Assembly: GCA_958496175.1 (NCBI GenBank)
Contig: OY292280.1
Span: 8,866,001-8,930,000 of the forward strand
Direction of reading: 5' to 3'
Length of the DNA stretch: 64,000 bases
Origin: Sisyra terminalis
Taxonomy: Eukaryota; Arthropoda; Insecta; Neuroptera; Sisyridae
The notes below the pieces were generated by a model, which was given only the letters and a program-made list of their open reading frames with translations, was not told the origin of the DNA and did not search any database. Both the position numbers and the translations under genes were made by a program. Shown here one piece after another: positions 54,361-64,000 of this stretch (positions within the stretch are counted from its first letter, which is position 1; each line of letters opens with the position of its first letter).

Positions 54361-54636
54361 GACTAATTGGGCAAAATACGTTGAAAAAAAAATTTCGCTG
54401 TAAATATTAGAAAGAAATTGGGATACAAGGATTTGGAAAAAATCTGTATGGGGCATTCCATTAGAAATAGGAAAATGACTTTGAATTAATAATTCCTCTT
54501 ATTACTTTAAATTTAGCCCTTACTTATAAAAAAAATTATAAATTTTACTAATATCAAAAGATTTTTTTCTAAAACGATAAAAAATCGATTTTTTGGTTTG
54601 ACTAATATTCGAGTACAAGTTAGTACATGTATTCAT

Positions 54637-55665
54637 CAGGATGTCCGTTATTTCCCAAATTGATTTTTTTTAGAGCGATCGCCCCCTGAATTTTTAGTTT
54701 AAGATATAAAAAAAATTATCCAATACAATTAAGCTCTTAATTTCTTGACTAAACCGTGCCGGAATCATGTTACTTTTACCATTTAAATAACATGAGATTA
54801 TTTGGCTTTTTACTTTTATTTTTTTTTTCTCAGAAACAAATGAATCAAAATACTTAAGATTAAATTATTCTGACGTAAAATTTAACGCTCTACAAAAAAG
54901 GTCTCTTATGAATTTTCGATTAAATCACTTCATTAAAAGTTCTTCAACATTTAACTTGCGCCTAATATATCTTGCAATATTTTCAACTTTTTGCTCATTT
55001 TTACTTTTTTTAACTATAAAATCATTGAAAGAGAAGATAAAAATTATTATCATTATAGCACCAGTGATTATTTGTGTTAATTTTATGGCTTGAACTAAAA
55101 GTTAAACAAAAAAATCATATTTTGACTATTAAAACAGGTGACATAAGATCTGAATTCCTTATAATCGTGAAATTCAATTTATCCAGGATAAATTTTCGTA
55201 CTTTAATCAATATTTTGTACCTACGAAGTGAATTTCATACTAATTAATGAGGTTATCGACAAAAGTCCAATTAAAATTCGAATTTTTACTATTACACCTG
55301 ACGCCATCTATGAGAAATTTCTTAGAACTTGTAGTCAACATAGACACAAGTTAAATGTTGAATAACTTTTAATGAAGTGATTTAATCGAAAATTTATACG
55401 AGGCCTTTTTTGTAGAGCGTTAAATTTTACGTCAGAATAATTTAATCTTAAATCTTTTGATTCATTTGTTTCTGAGAAAAAAAAATAAAAGTAAAAAGTC
55501 AAATAATCCCAAGTTATTTAAATGGTAAAAGTAACATGATTCCGGCACGGTTTAATCAAGAAATTAAGAGCTTAATTGTATTGGATAATTTTTTTATATC
55601 TTAAACTAAAAATTCAGGGGGCGATCGCAGTAAAAAAATAAATCTGGGAAATAACAGACACCCTC
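54637..55665. mobile_element. hAT-like long-TIR MITE, copy 2
   Basis: Starts CAGGATGTCCGTTATTTCCC, ends with the inverse of GAGGGTGTCTGTTATTTCC. A perfect 8-bp duplication GTATTCAT is at 54629-54636 and 55666-55673. Close relative of 451-1513. It lies in the presumed Y leader intron. Confidence 0.88.
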
Positions 55666-55673
55666 GTATTCAT

Positions 55674-56596
55674 GGGAAATGTTCCTGGTAGCAACATTGG
55701 TTTTAACCATCTAATCAATTTCAACAAGTTTTTCATTATATTCAGAAGACCAATAACATTATAAACAAAAGGACTACGATTAATTTAACCGAAAAGATAC
55801 GTTAGTTTTTGTATATTTCGTGTTTGAATATAAGATAATTACATGTCCCACCAGTCACACAAAAACATGGGAGGGCCACTCAATGTTAGTTTTATGTTCC
55901 TAAAAATGCTCAGTTCATCTCGACGAATATTGGCGGTGCTAGTGTAGGAGAGCCGATAACAACGGGACCTTATTTTAAATACTATGCGCACAATTTTCAA
56001 ATTTTTATTTATTTTATTTCTGAAAAATGTTACCCCCATATAATAATGAAACTTCTATTAAAATTTAATTTTTTATTTACAATATCAAAATACAGAACAA
56101 GAATGTAGCACTATTTGGAAATATAAAATGTAAATAACCAAGAAATAAGATGATATGGCTTCTAGTTACAAAATTATAAAAACATGTTAAAGGATATATT
56201 ATAAAAATGCGCCCATATCCACATCTTGGATGAATTCTGGAAGTTTTCTCTTACAGTCGCCATAAATTATGACTGCTTAGAAATGTTGTGGAATCGTTGT
56301 TCGAATTGCACGATTTTAGAGTTTATGTTCTAGAATAATTAACCAAATAATTATACAAAGAGTAGGGTAACCTGGAGTTATTAGGGTATCTGATGATTCA
56401 ATTTGGATAGTCAGGGAATTCAAAAAAAGTCAGGGAAATTTACTGTGACATTTTAAAAATATCTTCCAAATAACTTTCTTATACATCCCATACTGATTTC
56501 CATAGTGAAACTTGTTAACAAATAGTTGTAACTAATATTTTTTTTAATTTTCTACTAGAAAAATTGATAAATATCAAATTCAGGAACATATGAGTT
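55674..56596. other. No gene recognised
   Basis: A slightly more GC-rich patch at 55850-55970 (GAGGGCCACTCAATG, GGCGGTGCTAGTGTAGGAGA) stands out, but no convincing ORF covers it. Confidence 0.4.
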
Positions 56597-56600
56597 TTAA

Positions 56601-57324
56601 GGGGGGAAGCTGGTCTAGAGTGTGAAAAAATGGGCATAATTTATGAATTTTTTGTGACTCAACAAAAAGATCAATCGAAAATCTGTGAAAGAGGTTTTAT
56701 AGTTTAGGTTTTAATATACAAATACATTTTTTTTCGTGTCAATTAAATTCAAAATGGCGGCTGTCCAGCATTTCTTCGGAGGCGCCTCATTTTTTAGACG
56801 GGTCCATGGCCGAAGATGTAACCTCCTTAATTTTGGTCTTGGAACAAAATCCTAAAAATTTTTAGTTTCTATATAACAACAGCAAGAGACGTAAGTAGGA
56901 TTTTTTTGATATTTTGTTTTTTCGCGAAATGGTGCACGCTTGAACAAAACATTAAAATTTTCACTATAAAAAAACGACAAAATTGTTGATTAAAAAAAAC
57001 TATACAATATAAAAAAAAAATATTACGTACGTCTTCGGAGAAAGGTATTTCGAATGTACTGTGAAAATTTCGTATAGATCGGTGAAGATTTGCTCGAGTT
57101 ATGTCTTCGACCAGTTCAAAAAAAGTGATTTCGAGAAAAACGCGTTTAAAGTTTTAAGTACTATAAAATCATATTAAATGTATATACCTTTAATCTGCGA
57201 AAGTTTGGCCATTTAGACATTTTTGCCGGCATCCATCCTTTGGTATGTTATTTTTAAGACCCTAAAGTACCTTTTAAGACAAAAAAAAATCGGTTTCTTC
57301 AAAATTCTAGACCAACTTCCCCCT
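56601..57324. mobile_element. TTAA-flanked inverted-repeat element, 724 bp
   Basis: The ends are GGGGGGAAGCTGGTCTAGAG and the inverse of AGGGGGAAGTTGGTCTAGAA, with TTAA on both sides (56597-56600 and 57325-57328). TTAA specificity points to piggyBac- or Kolobok-type mobilisation. No transposase. Confidence 0.8.
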
Positions 57325-57394
57325 TTAAACGATCAAGTTTTCTTTAATATAGAAACATCAATAGTGGTGCGTAAATTATTGTTGGAGTCACTAC

Positions 57395-57470
57395 GTGACT
57401 CATCACTAAACAGTTACGGAGTCCACTTGATCATTGAAGTAGATTGCTTGGCAATCGAAAATATGGAACC
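57395..57470 (+). ncRNA. Relic of a type 3 hammerhead-like element
   Basis: AGTTACGGAGTCCACTTGATC followed (split) by GATTG-CTTGG-CAATC and GAAA matches the 37.1-37.2-kb motif, but the CTGAGGA core is lost (TTGAAGTA). Not functional. Confidence 0.5.
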
Positions 57471-57573
57471 TTAAAATATTTTCTCTGCGATCCTCCTAAA
57501 TGGAAAAAAAACTCAATGGATTCACCCTTAATTTTTAAGTTTTACAATTTTCGGTTGATTTATTTTTTTTTCC

Positions 57574-57575
57574 AG
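57574..57575 (+). other. 3' splice site before the Y coding exon
   Basis: GATTTATTTTTTTTTCCAG is a strong acceptor 101 bp before the ATG. It is the only strong acceptor seen between the module array and Y. Confidence 0.65.
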
Positions 57576-57676
57576 TTTTGAAAAGATCGCCTACGTCTCC
57601 TACGACTCATCAAATCATCTTTGGTTCCCAAATAATTCAATTTTTGTGCAAATATAGCGATTAATTGCAATCAATT

Positions 57677-59006
57677 ATGGAAGCAGAAAAGACAGAGGAT
57701 AGTACAAATTCTGGTGCTGAGAAATCAGAGCAAACACCAGAAGTAAAAGGTAATTTTGGGCCGCAGGAGTGTGCTGAAAATCAAGAAACAGGGAATTCTA
57801 GTAATAAGCCGAATAGTTTTGGGATAAGAAGCCAATACAGGGGTCATTATAACTATGGCAACTCTGCTTCGATGCTGTCTTGGAATAGATCGAGCCATGC
57901 CAATGGCCAAAATCAACACAATGGAAGTGATTCATTCGGCCATAATCTTGATGGAAGTCAAATTCCAATCAATTATAGTAACTATTTCTATGGTTTCAAT
58001 ACTCAACAAAATTATAGTTATAACCAATCAAGTGATTTGTATTACAACCAATCTGCTCAATATAATTTTGGATATGGGAATACGTCTTATCCCAATCAAA
58101 GCTACCCAAATATGGGTACCGTTGGTAAATTTTCATACTCTTCGATTACATATCCAAGTGCTAATTATATTTATAAGAAAGATTCTTCGTCGGTTGGTCA
58201 TTCCTCTGGAATGGTTCCATCAGAATCGTTACCCAGTAATAATCCCAACCTTGCGTATACCGATGTAATCAGTCATAACTTTACTAATCCCGCGGTTCCT
58301 GGCGAAGAAGAAAAATCTGTTGAACTTCCATCTACGGAAATTAACAGTTCCAACAAAACTATTACCTCGGAAACAGCTAAAACTATTGAAGAACATTCTG
58401 TAAAAGCCCAGTATGAACCGAATACTTCCAAATCTTCAAACGATCCAGCAAGTGAATTTAAGCCATCCCAAATTTCCAATGTAGCAGCAAAAAGTGCAAC
58501 CACGTCCCAACCAATTGATGAAAATCACACGGTCGAAACTCTTCTAGATACACTATTTACGTTGAATATAAAAAACTTGAAATATGTCCGGGATATCATC
58601 AATATTGTCATTAAAAATAAATCGAGTAATGCGTCAGAAAAGTACTCGAAACCAAAGAAAATTCAATTTTCCAAAGATCCAGAACCTATATATAGTTTAG
58701 AACACGTCAGCAAAACGTATGCAACTACCGAATCGAAGCCGGGCCCTTCTAGTCCCCGTTGCGAAAATGCCTATAAGAAGAGGAAACTATCGAATTCGAG
58801 CGAACATGAATCAAATGGTCAATTTGGGGATAGTATGTCTAAGGTTCCTGTAGGTGGTACACCTGAAAAAAAAACACAAGTAAACCGCATCAAATCCGAA
58901 TCTACTATTGAAAAAGACACCTACTGGCCAAATCCGAAAAACGGGGATTCTATCTCAGAATCTAGTTCCACCCAGGCGAAAGTCGATGCTCCTAGTAAAT
59001 CTGAAG
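57677..59006 (+). CDS. Y: prion-like low-complexity protein, coding exon 1 of 2
   Basis: Family not recognised. The ATG at 57677 starts MEAEKTEDSTNSG; the frame is open four codons upstream but with no ATG. Spliced to 59798-59916 it makes 482 residues. Residues about 45-170 are rich in Tyr, Asn, Gln, Ser and Gly (YSYNQSSDLYYNQSAQYNFG), like prion-like RNA-binding proteins. Residues about 170-280 are acidic and Ser/Thr-rich. About 285-315 (TVETLLDTLFTLNIKNLKYV) looks like an amphipathic helix and is the only folded-looking part. YKKRKLS near 366 is a probable nuclear localisation signal. The donor SE|G at 59007-59008 (AAG|GTAATT) is used, because the unspliced frame runs into FFLFVK and stops. 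I infer a nuclear, possibly condensate-forming protein. It may be driven by the five type II modules upstream. Confidence 0.85.
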
Positions 59007-59290
59007 GTAATTTTTTTCTTTTCGTTAAATAATTTTACAGATCATCTTTTTAGTGGAACTAGTAAACTTAAAAAAACAAATATTTTTTTGTACCTATCCA
59101 AACTCAGGGTACCCAGAGGAAAGGTTCTGAAGAAAGAGAAAACTATATTGAAGTTCAATTTTGTGGTAAATGTGAATGAAGTTTAGGCTAACTAGTTGGA
59201 AAATCCCAGAGCTTTTGAGATTCTATAGTACAGCGACAACTAGTGGTCGTCCAACAGAAGGTCAGAGATTTAACGGCATGTTGGCCCAAG

Positions 59291-59440
59291 GTTTGTAAAT
59301 TACACAGGTTGCTCCATTAGAAAAAAAAATGACGTCATACGAAGAATTTTGAAATTGAATCAGTCTGAAGATATGTACGAATTTCTTCTGGATACGTCAC
59401 GTAGCCACCATGAGGCCACCTGGGTATTTTATAAACCTGG
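59291..59440 (+). mobile_element. AAGGTTTATAAA element in the Y coding intron
   Basis: GTTTGTAAATTACACAGGTT to CCTGGGTATTTTATAAACC, with ATGTTGGCCCAAG at 59278-59290 and again at 59441-59453. Ten bases of this are probably the duplication, and AAG may belong to the element end. It gives the best-defined termini for this family. Confidence 0.85.
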
Positions 59441-59797
59441 ATGTTGGCCCAAGTTTCGGTTACATTTATCACAGTAATGAACTTCTATAATAATTCCGAC
59501 CTTCTCTGGATAGAATCTTTCCTCTGGTTACCCATTGAGATAGGATGGGTCTAAGAATATTATTGGGCATTATGGATTAATTAAGGGACCAATTCCATAT
59601 TTCTTTGCATACTTAATAATAATCTGCTTCCAAAGAAGAGCATACAAAAATTTGCTTTAGTAACTCAATTTAACTTTAAATCTTCATGATATATCCTGCC
59701 CTTTTCTAGGGATACCAAATACCTTAAATATGAAAAAACGTTATGGTCTCCCCTAATTGACTTATCTAAAAGAATCTAAGAAACTTTGAACTTGCAG

Positions 59798-59916
59798 AAA
59801 AGAAATCGGGTAGACCTCAACGCAAAAATCCAAGACGCAGATTAAAGGAAAAATTAAAGAATGCCAGTCTAAGTGGAACTATTCCGAACCAGAATCCAGA
59901 CCATCTAATGGATTAA
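59798..59916 (+). CDS. Y: coding exon 2, basic C-terminal tail
   Basis: The acceptor AACTTGCAG (AG 59796-59797) joins in phase with the donor at 59006: the G from exon 1 plus AA gives Glu, then KKSGRPQRKNPRRRLKEKLK, and the stop TAA is at 59914-59916. The tail is strongly basic with a GRP core like an AT-hook, though single and without the usual flanking pattern. It suggests nucleic-acid binding. The in-frame join and the sharp basic composition support this exon. An AATAAA at about 60186 could serve as polyadenylation signal. Confidence 0.75.
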
Positions 59917-60054
59917 TGGCGAATTTTATGGGTTTGGGGTTTATAATAAGTGTGTAGTTGCAGGAAAATATAGAACAATTCCATAAATTCTCAGAATATC
60001 AATTGCTTTAATTTTTTCATTAATATTTGTTACTATAAAATTTCAAAAAAATAT

Positions 60055-60920
60055 ATTTTTTTTATTAAGTCTTAAATTCTACTTCTTTTGTAAGCCCACA
60101 AAATAATTTTTAATTTAATATTAATATCATTTATGGTTGAGACTCAGTCCATTCCTCCATATGTGATAACTCGTAGAACTTTCCGCAATAAAAACCATGT
60201 TAATAACAGAAAAAATCAATATTTGTTGCATTCCAGTACCAAAAATTTCCACCGGAAAACTCAATTCAAAATTAAGAAAAAAAAATCGTTGAATAGTTGG
60301 CCCACACCAAAATAACGTACTTGCAACTTAAAGTTTTTATTTTTAATGACTTAGAATAAGATAAATGAACTGATTAAACCAATGATTGTGACGTCATATA
60401 GTGATAACCAATTTAACGTTGTTTTTTGATTTGCACACTACGGATATTGACCAAAATCTTTTTAAATGGATGATTGCTTCTAAGAAACGTCAGTTTTGAT
60501 CGCATTTTATTAAAAAGCTGTCAAAAATCATTGTTTTATTTTTATCAATATTGATTAAATTTAATTTTATGAGCGTAAATCATTCAAAATATTATCAGAC
60601 ATTCCAAAAATAAACTTTTTTTGTAAGCCAATAAAATAAATTTCATTCTAGTGTAAGTACATTTTTTTGTTTAGATTCAGTCCATTCAAGCGTATATTCC
60701 AAGCTATAGTTCGTGGAACCAATTATTCGTTATTATCACAAAAAAATAATATTTTTTGCTTTTCAACACCGGAAATTTTATCTTTAATGATTATCCCAAA
60801 TTAAAATAACGTACAAGTAACTCGTAGATTTAGTTTTTATTTTAATGCTTTCTGAATTATTGAACTTATTGTAGTAATGATTGTGACGTCATATAGTGTG
60901 ATTCTTAATTATTTTTTGTT
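60055..60920. repeat. Two tandem copies of about 0.5 kb after Y
   Basis: GATTGTGACGTCATATAGTG occurs at 60384 and 60879, 495 bp apart. CAGTCCATTC, CGTAGAACTTTC / CGTGGAACC, and AAAATAACGTAC occur in the same order in each. An ORF of 60 codons from ATG 60133 (basic, KKKKS near the end) is open only in the first copy, so I do not call it a gene. Confidence 0.75.
60389..60396. promoter_or_regulatory. CRE-like palindrome TGACGTCA
   Basis: A perfect 8-bp CRE/ATF palindrome, repeated at 60884-60891 in the second copy and at 60998-61005. The function is not shown; it may only reflect the duplication. Confidence 0.35.
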
Positions 60921-61900
60921 GGCACCCATCGCTTATCAACGTCAATTGACCAGATCGATACATATCGAAAATGCCAATGTTTTTCGATTGAACTTTATGA
61001 CGTCACTATGTGAAGCTATTTTGATTTTCATGTATTGCATATTTTTATTTACACTTTCCAACGTAACTCAATTGGTGGACTAAATTTTTACTTCTTAATG
61101 ATTTTATTTCTAATATTTCGTAATCACTATGAAAGTAAATATTAGTTATAGTTATAACTAGATTAATTTAACAATTAGAGTAAAAATATTGTTATAGTTT
61201 AATAATTGATGTAAAAGATTAGCGGGCGTTGCGAATTAAAATAAAATTTTCTTGGTAAAAATAAAGTTGTTCTTGAGCGATTCCATAGTTTTAAAATATT
61301 AAAATTGCAAGTCCATTCATTAAATTGCATGGATAAAGAAAATTACATTGAATAACTTCATTTAATATTTGTTATAAATTGTTAAAATTAATGTTTCATT
61401 ACTTATCATATGTTTTGAAAAAGTTAATGATATTATCTTTTTTTTTATTAAAATTGTAGTAAAATAAAGTTTGTTCAATAAAATAAACGAATTGGATCAG
61501 TGTTTTAATAAATCATCTAAATTTTTTTCACCAAATTATCTGAACTGCCATCCAGGTTGAGTTGGTCATGCGCAAACGATATTTTAAAGCGCCATCTGTA
61601 CTCACATATAAAAAAGAAATTATCAAAATCGGTTCAGTAACTCTCGAGAAATCTAGTCAACCAGTTTTAAAAATACAGCTTCGCGAAAAACGCAACAGTA
61701 GACGAGCAGCTGAATTTTCCTAGGCGGTATCTCCGAAACTATTTCACGGATCAACTTAAAAATATCAAATAATATTCTAGAGATCATGTAGAAATTAAAA
61801 AATCGATTTGTTGAAGTCGTGAATCCCATGTAGCTCCTTAAGTCATATTTCAATTTAAGGCCGCCTTTATCGTTACTTTTAATTATAATAGAACGATAGA
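60921..61900. other. No gene; TE-like patch near 61540-61860
   Basis: GGTTGAGTTGGTCATGCGC, AAAGCGCCATCTGTACTC and TTAGGCGGTATCTCCGAAAC-type words look like transposon-tail sequence, but the ends are not definable. The rest is AT-rich without signals. Confidence 0.4.
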
Positions 61901-62365
61901 CTATCTAAATCTATACTTATATATAAAATTCTTACGTTTGTCTGTACATTTCGATTTTGAACCAAATTTTAGGGTAAATATTTGTTTCAAGAGGCCCTTA
62001 TTCCGAATATAACATTTTTAAAATTTTTGTCTGTCTGTCTGTGTGTCCCGATTTAACATAAGAACGGAACAACCGAATTTAATGAAATTTGGTATTAAGA
62101 TACAACACAATTTCCCGCACATGTTAGGCTACTTATAATTTCTCAAAAATAATTGGGAAGGTATTCCCTAGGGGTGAAACAAAAAAAATTACTTTAGACA
62201 GGCGAGTTATATATCATTGGAAAGGTAATTAAAAGGTAGAAAATAATCTGTAAAAATATTTTTAGTTGAACTGATAAAAAGCACAGTAAATTCAATTTAA
62301 ATTCTAAAAAATTGCCTCTTTGAAATATAAATGTTTATATATATAAAACACATAGTTGATGTTAA

Positions 62366-62440
62366 TAGCGTAATGGCTTACTTATCTGACATTCTGATCC
62401 TCCTAATTACAAAGACATGGGTTCGAATTTTATAGTAAAC
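62366..62440 (+). repeat. Weak tRNA-like block
   Basis: TAGCGTAATGGCTTACTTAT and ATGGGTTCGAATTTT sit at A-box/B-box spacing. The stems do not pair. Probably a SINE remnant. Confidence 0.3.
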
Positions 62441-62501
62441 TTTCTTTTTTTTTTACAAAATTGTTATAAATAGACCCTTAGAGTTGCTCAATAAAGAAAT
62501 A

Positions 62502-63567
62502 CACCTATCCCCCGATTTATACTGAAGATAGGTTCCAGACAAATCCGTGTAAAATGAAATCTTTATTTTTCCTATATAAAACCGTGTAAAACGAAAAAAA
62601 CTGCGCAATTAAGTCATTTATTCAAATGGAACAAGAGTAAAACATATCCAGAAACTTTAAAATAGGTATAGTTTATCCAAAAAATGGCGTGATGTCGTAG
62701 TTAACTTATTCTAAAAATGAAAACAAAAATAGAAATGAAAAATTTTTCAAAAAGTACCTGCTGAAACTTAACAAATTCAGGTATGTTCGAAATTTATTCG
62801 CTATCACTTTGAGGAACTATCAGAAAGGGGAATCCCTTGTTATTGCAATCAGTGTTGCCAAATGAAAGAAACTCAAAAATAATTTCAACATATGTATTGT
62901 GGATATGATTATGTAACCAAAAATACATTTTTAGAAATTTTCCGAATTTCATTAGTTTATAAACCGTGTAAAAGCGAAATCGTGTAAAACGAGTATCGTG
63001 TAAATCGAGGGATAGGTGTAACTAGTTTTAAAATGGCGCCAAGCTATCAAACGAATGCGAGATTTAACGTGAGTTTGGAGAAGTACATTTTTTGGCACAA
63101 TTTTTTATATTTTTTAAACAATTTTTAAATATTTTTTCTTTGGCACCGACTCAAAATCAGATTTAGAGTTCATCTATTTGGGTTAAAGTCCGACCGAAAC
63201 TTGTTTTTACGGCCGAAACCGAATTTCGACATTAGTCACAGTTTCGGTCGGAGCCGAAACTTTCATATAAGATCAAATTTTCGTAAAAAAAAAAATAATC
63301 ATAGTTAGTCTGTCTTTACTTTTAAATTCTATTGGTATCCATTAATAATTTAGTCCTTAATATTTGAGCTAGTCATTAATATAACATATTATTACCACTT
63401 CCTATTTCAAATGAAAGAAACTCAAAAATAATTTCAACATATGTATTGTGGATATGATTATGTAACCAAAAATACATTTTTAGAAATTTTCTGAATTTCA
63501 TTAGTTTATGAACCGTGTAAAAGCGAAATCGTGTAAAACGAGTATCGTGTAAATCGGGAGAAAGGTG
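62502..63567. mobile_element. Tc1-like MITE with duplicated right end
   Basis: The ends are CACCTATCCCCCGATTTA and the inverse of CACCTTTCTCCCGATTTA, with TA on both sides (62500-62501, 63568-63569). The uninterrupted GAAATATTAACG is kept at about 31947-31958 in the related fragment. The last about 160 bp (CAAATGAAAGAAACTC to the end) occur twice, at 62858-63019 and 63409-63570, each finishing with GTGTAAATCG and the terminal repeat. Confidence 0.82.
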
Positions 63568-63780
63568 TATTAACGAAAAAAATTAATAGTAGTAGTAATA
63601 ATAATAGTAATAAAACTTAAATAAAATACGTTTTTAAAACCGCGCATACATACAACCCTGTATTTATATATCCCCTCTGACTGATGAAATTTTAATATTC
63701 GATGTATTTCTTATAAGAAGTAGACATCTGATAAGAATTTTTTTTTTAAAATTCCTACCCTAAAAGAGTAAAAGGGGTGA

Positions 63781-64000
63781 CTAAGTTTGTATGAGAAAAT
63801 GTAGAGTTAATCAACAATCAAAATTTTGAATTTAACAAGTGTAATTAATAAATAAATTATTAATTAATAATAAATTTTTGTTATATCATTTTCACTACAG
63901 CATTTTAAATAACGTCATTTCATTTAATTAATATGAAAGATTATGTAGTAGGTACTTATACCAAATACCAAAGAGGCGGTTTTTAATTTTTGTTTGTTTA
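63781..64000. other. No gene recognised; window edge
   Basis: AT-rich sequence after the Helitron-like fragment, without a recognisable feature. Confidence 0.4.

Larger units (their letters stand above)
61905..63780 (+). mobile_element. Helitron-like fragment, interrupted by a Tc1-like MITE
   Basis: It begins with CTATACTTATATATAAAATTC, TCTGTCTGTCTGTGTGTCCC and AACGGAACAACCGAATTT, the usual start of small Helitron-like insect elements. It continues with the GTTAGGCTACTTATAATT and GGCGAGTTATATATCATTGG blocks shared with 31650-32150. No coding capacity. The class is tentative. Confidence 0.5.

Noticed and set aside
56601..57324. Possible exon of Y around GGCGGCTGTCCAGC (56757)
   Set aside because: The stretch is inside a TTAA-flanked inverted-repeat element and has no sustained open frame.
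57855..58268. 137-codon ORF in another frame of Y
   Set aside because: Overlaps the Y frame, has no paralogue, and its Ile/Met/Thr richness follows from Y's low-complexity codons.
60133..60315. 60-codon basic ORF after Y
   Set aside because: Not preserved in the tandem copy 0.5 kb downstream. No splice site ties it to Y.

Overview
The window is strongly A+T-rich eukaryotic DNA, most likely from an arthropod and probably an insect. It has spliced genes with GTAAGT-type donors and leader introns, and a very high density of short inverted-repeat transposons with recognisable target duplications. It also holds small hammerhead-ribozyme motifs of the kind known from Penelope-like retroelements, tRNA-derived SINEs and a satellite-bearing foldback element. 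I see no bacterial gene organisation and no long transposase or reverse-transcriptase ORF. I cannot name the species.

Five genes can be supported. Three (at 14.7, 28.2 and 37.9 kb, here X1, X2 and X3) encode small Asn/Pro/Gln-rich paralogous proteins of 204, 186 and 178 residues. They share a gap-free N-terminal core with the pattern AYYD...IIP..[FY][FY]D......YRWV..P. A fourth gene (57.7-59.9 kb, here Y) is spliced and encodes a 482-residue, largely disordered protein with a Tyr/Asn/Gln/Ser-rich prion-like N-terminal half and basic C-terminal patches. A fifth, on the minus strand at 47.4-47.9 kb, encodes a basic 148-residue protein behind a 67-nt leader intron. I recognise none of these families. 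All five coding exons are preceded by a plausible 3' splice site, so their first exons lie upstream.

Upstream DNA is organised as duplicated promoter/first-exon modules of two kinds. Type I modules (about 1.85-2.44, 9.1-9.49, 33.9-34.2 and, decayed, 35.8-36.2 kb) precede X1 and X3. Type II modules have a conserved block of about 60 bp followed by a donor. There are two copies before X2 (25.5 and 25.8 kb) and five before Y (49.7, 50.8, 51.3, 51.9 and 52.7 kb). Y therefore seems to have an array of alternative first exons feeding one acceptor at 57.575 kb. Its promoter type is shared with X2, whose protein is unrelated to Y.

Between the genes, nearly everything is mobile DNA. There are hAT-like MITEs with 8-bp target duplications (451-1513, 10203-10526, 15341-16715, 18354-18518, 27239-28034, 41133-41356, 48772-49462, 52466-52690, 54637-55665). 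Two 2.8-2.9-kb elements have 4-bp duplications (10889-13766, 30727-33524). A 3.66-kb foldback with an internal 180-bp satellite and a 10-bp duplication lies at 19142-22797. Other elements are a TTAA-flanked element (56601-57324), Tc1/pogo-like MITEs with TA duplications (23046-23266, 62502-63567), a composite element (44980-46121) and inverted pairs of hammerhead-like ribozymes (11.9-13.1, 14.0-14.4, 17.2-18.3, 36.3-37.4 and 53.0-53.3 kb). Several insertions hit the promoter modules or gene ends and can be dated relative to the duplications because empty sister copies survive.
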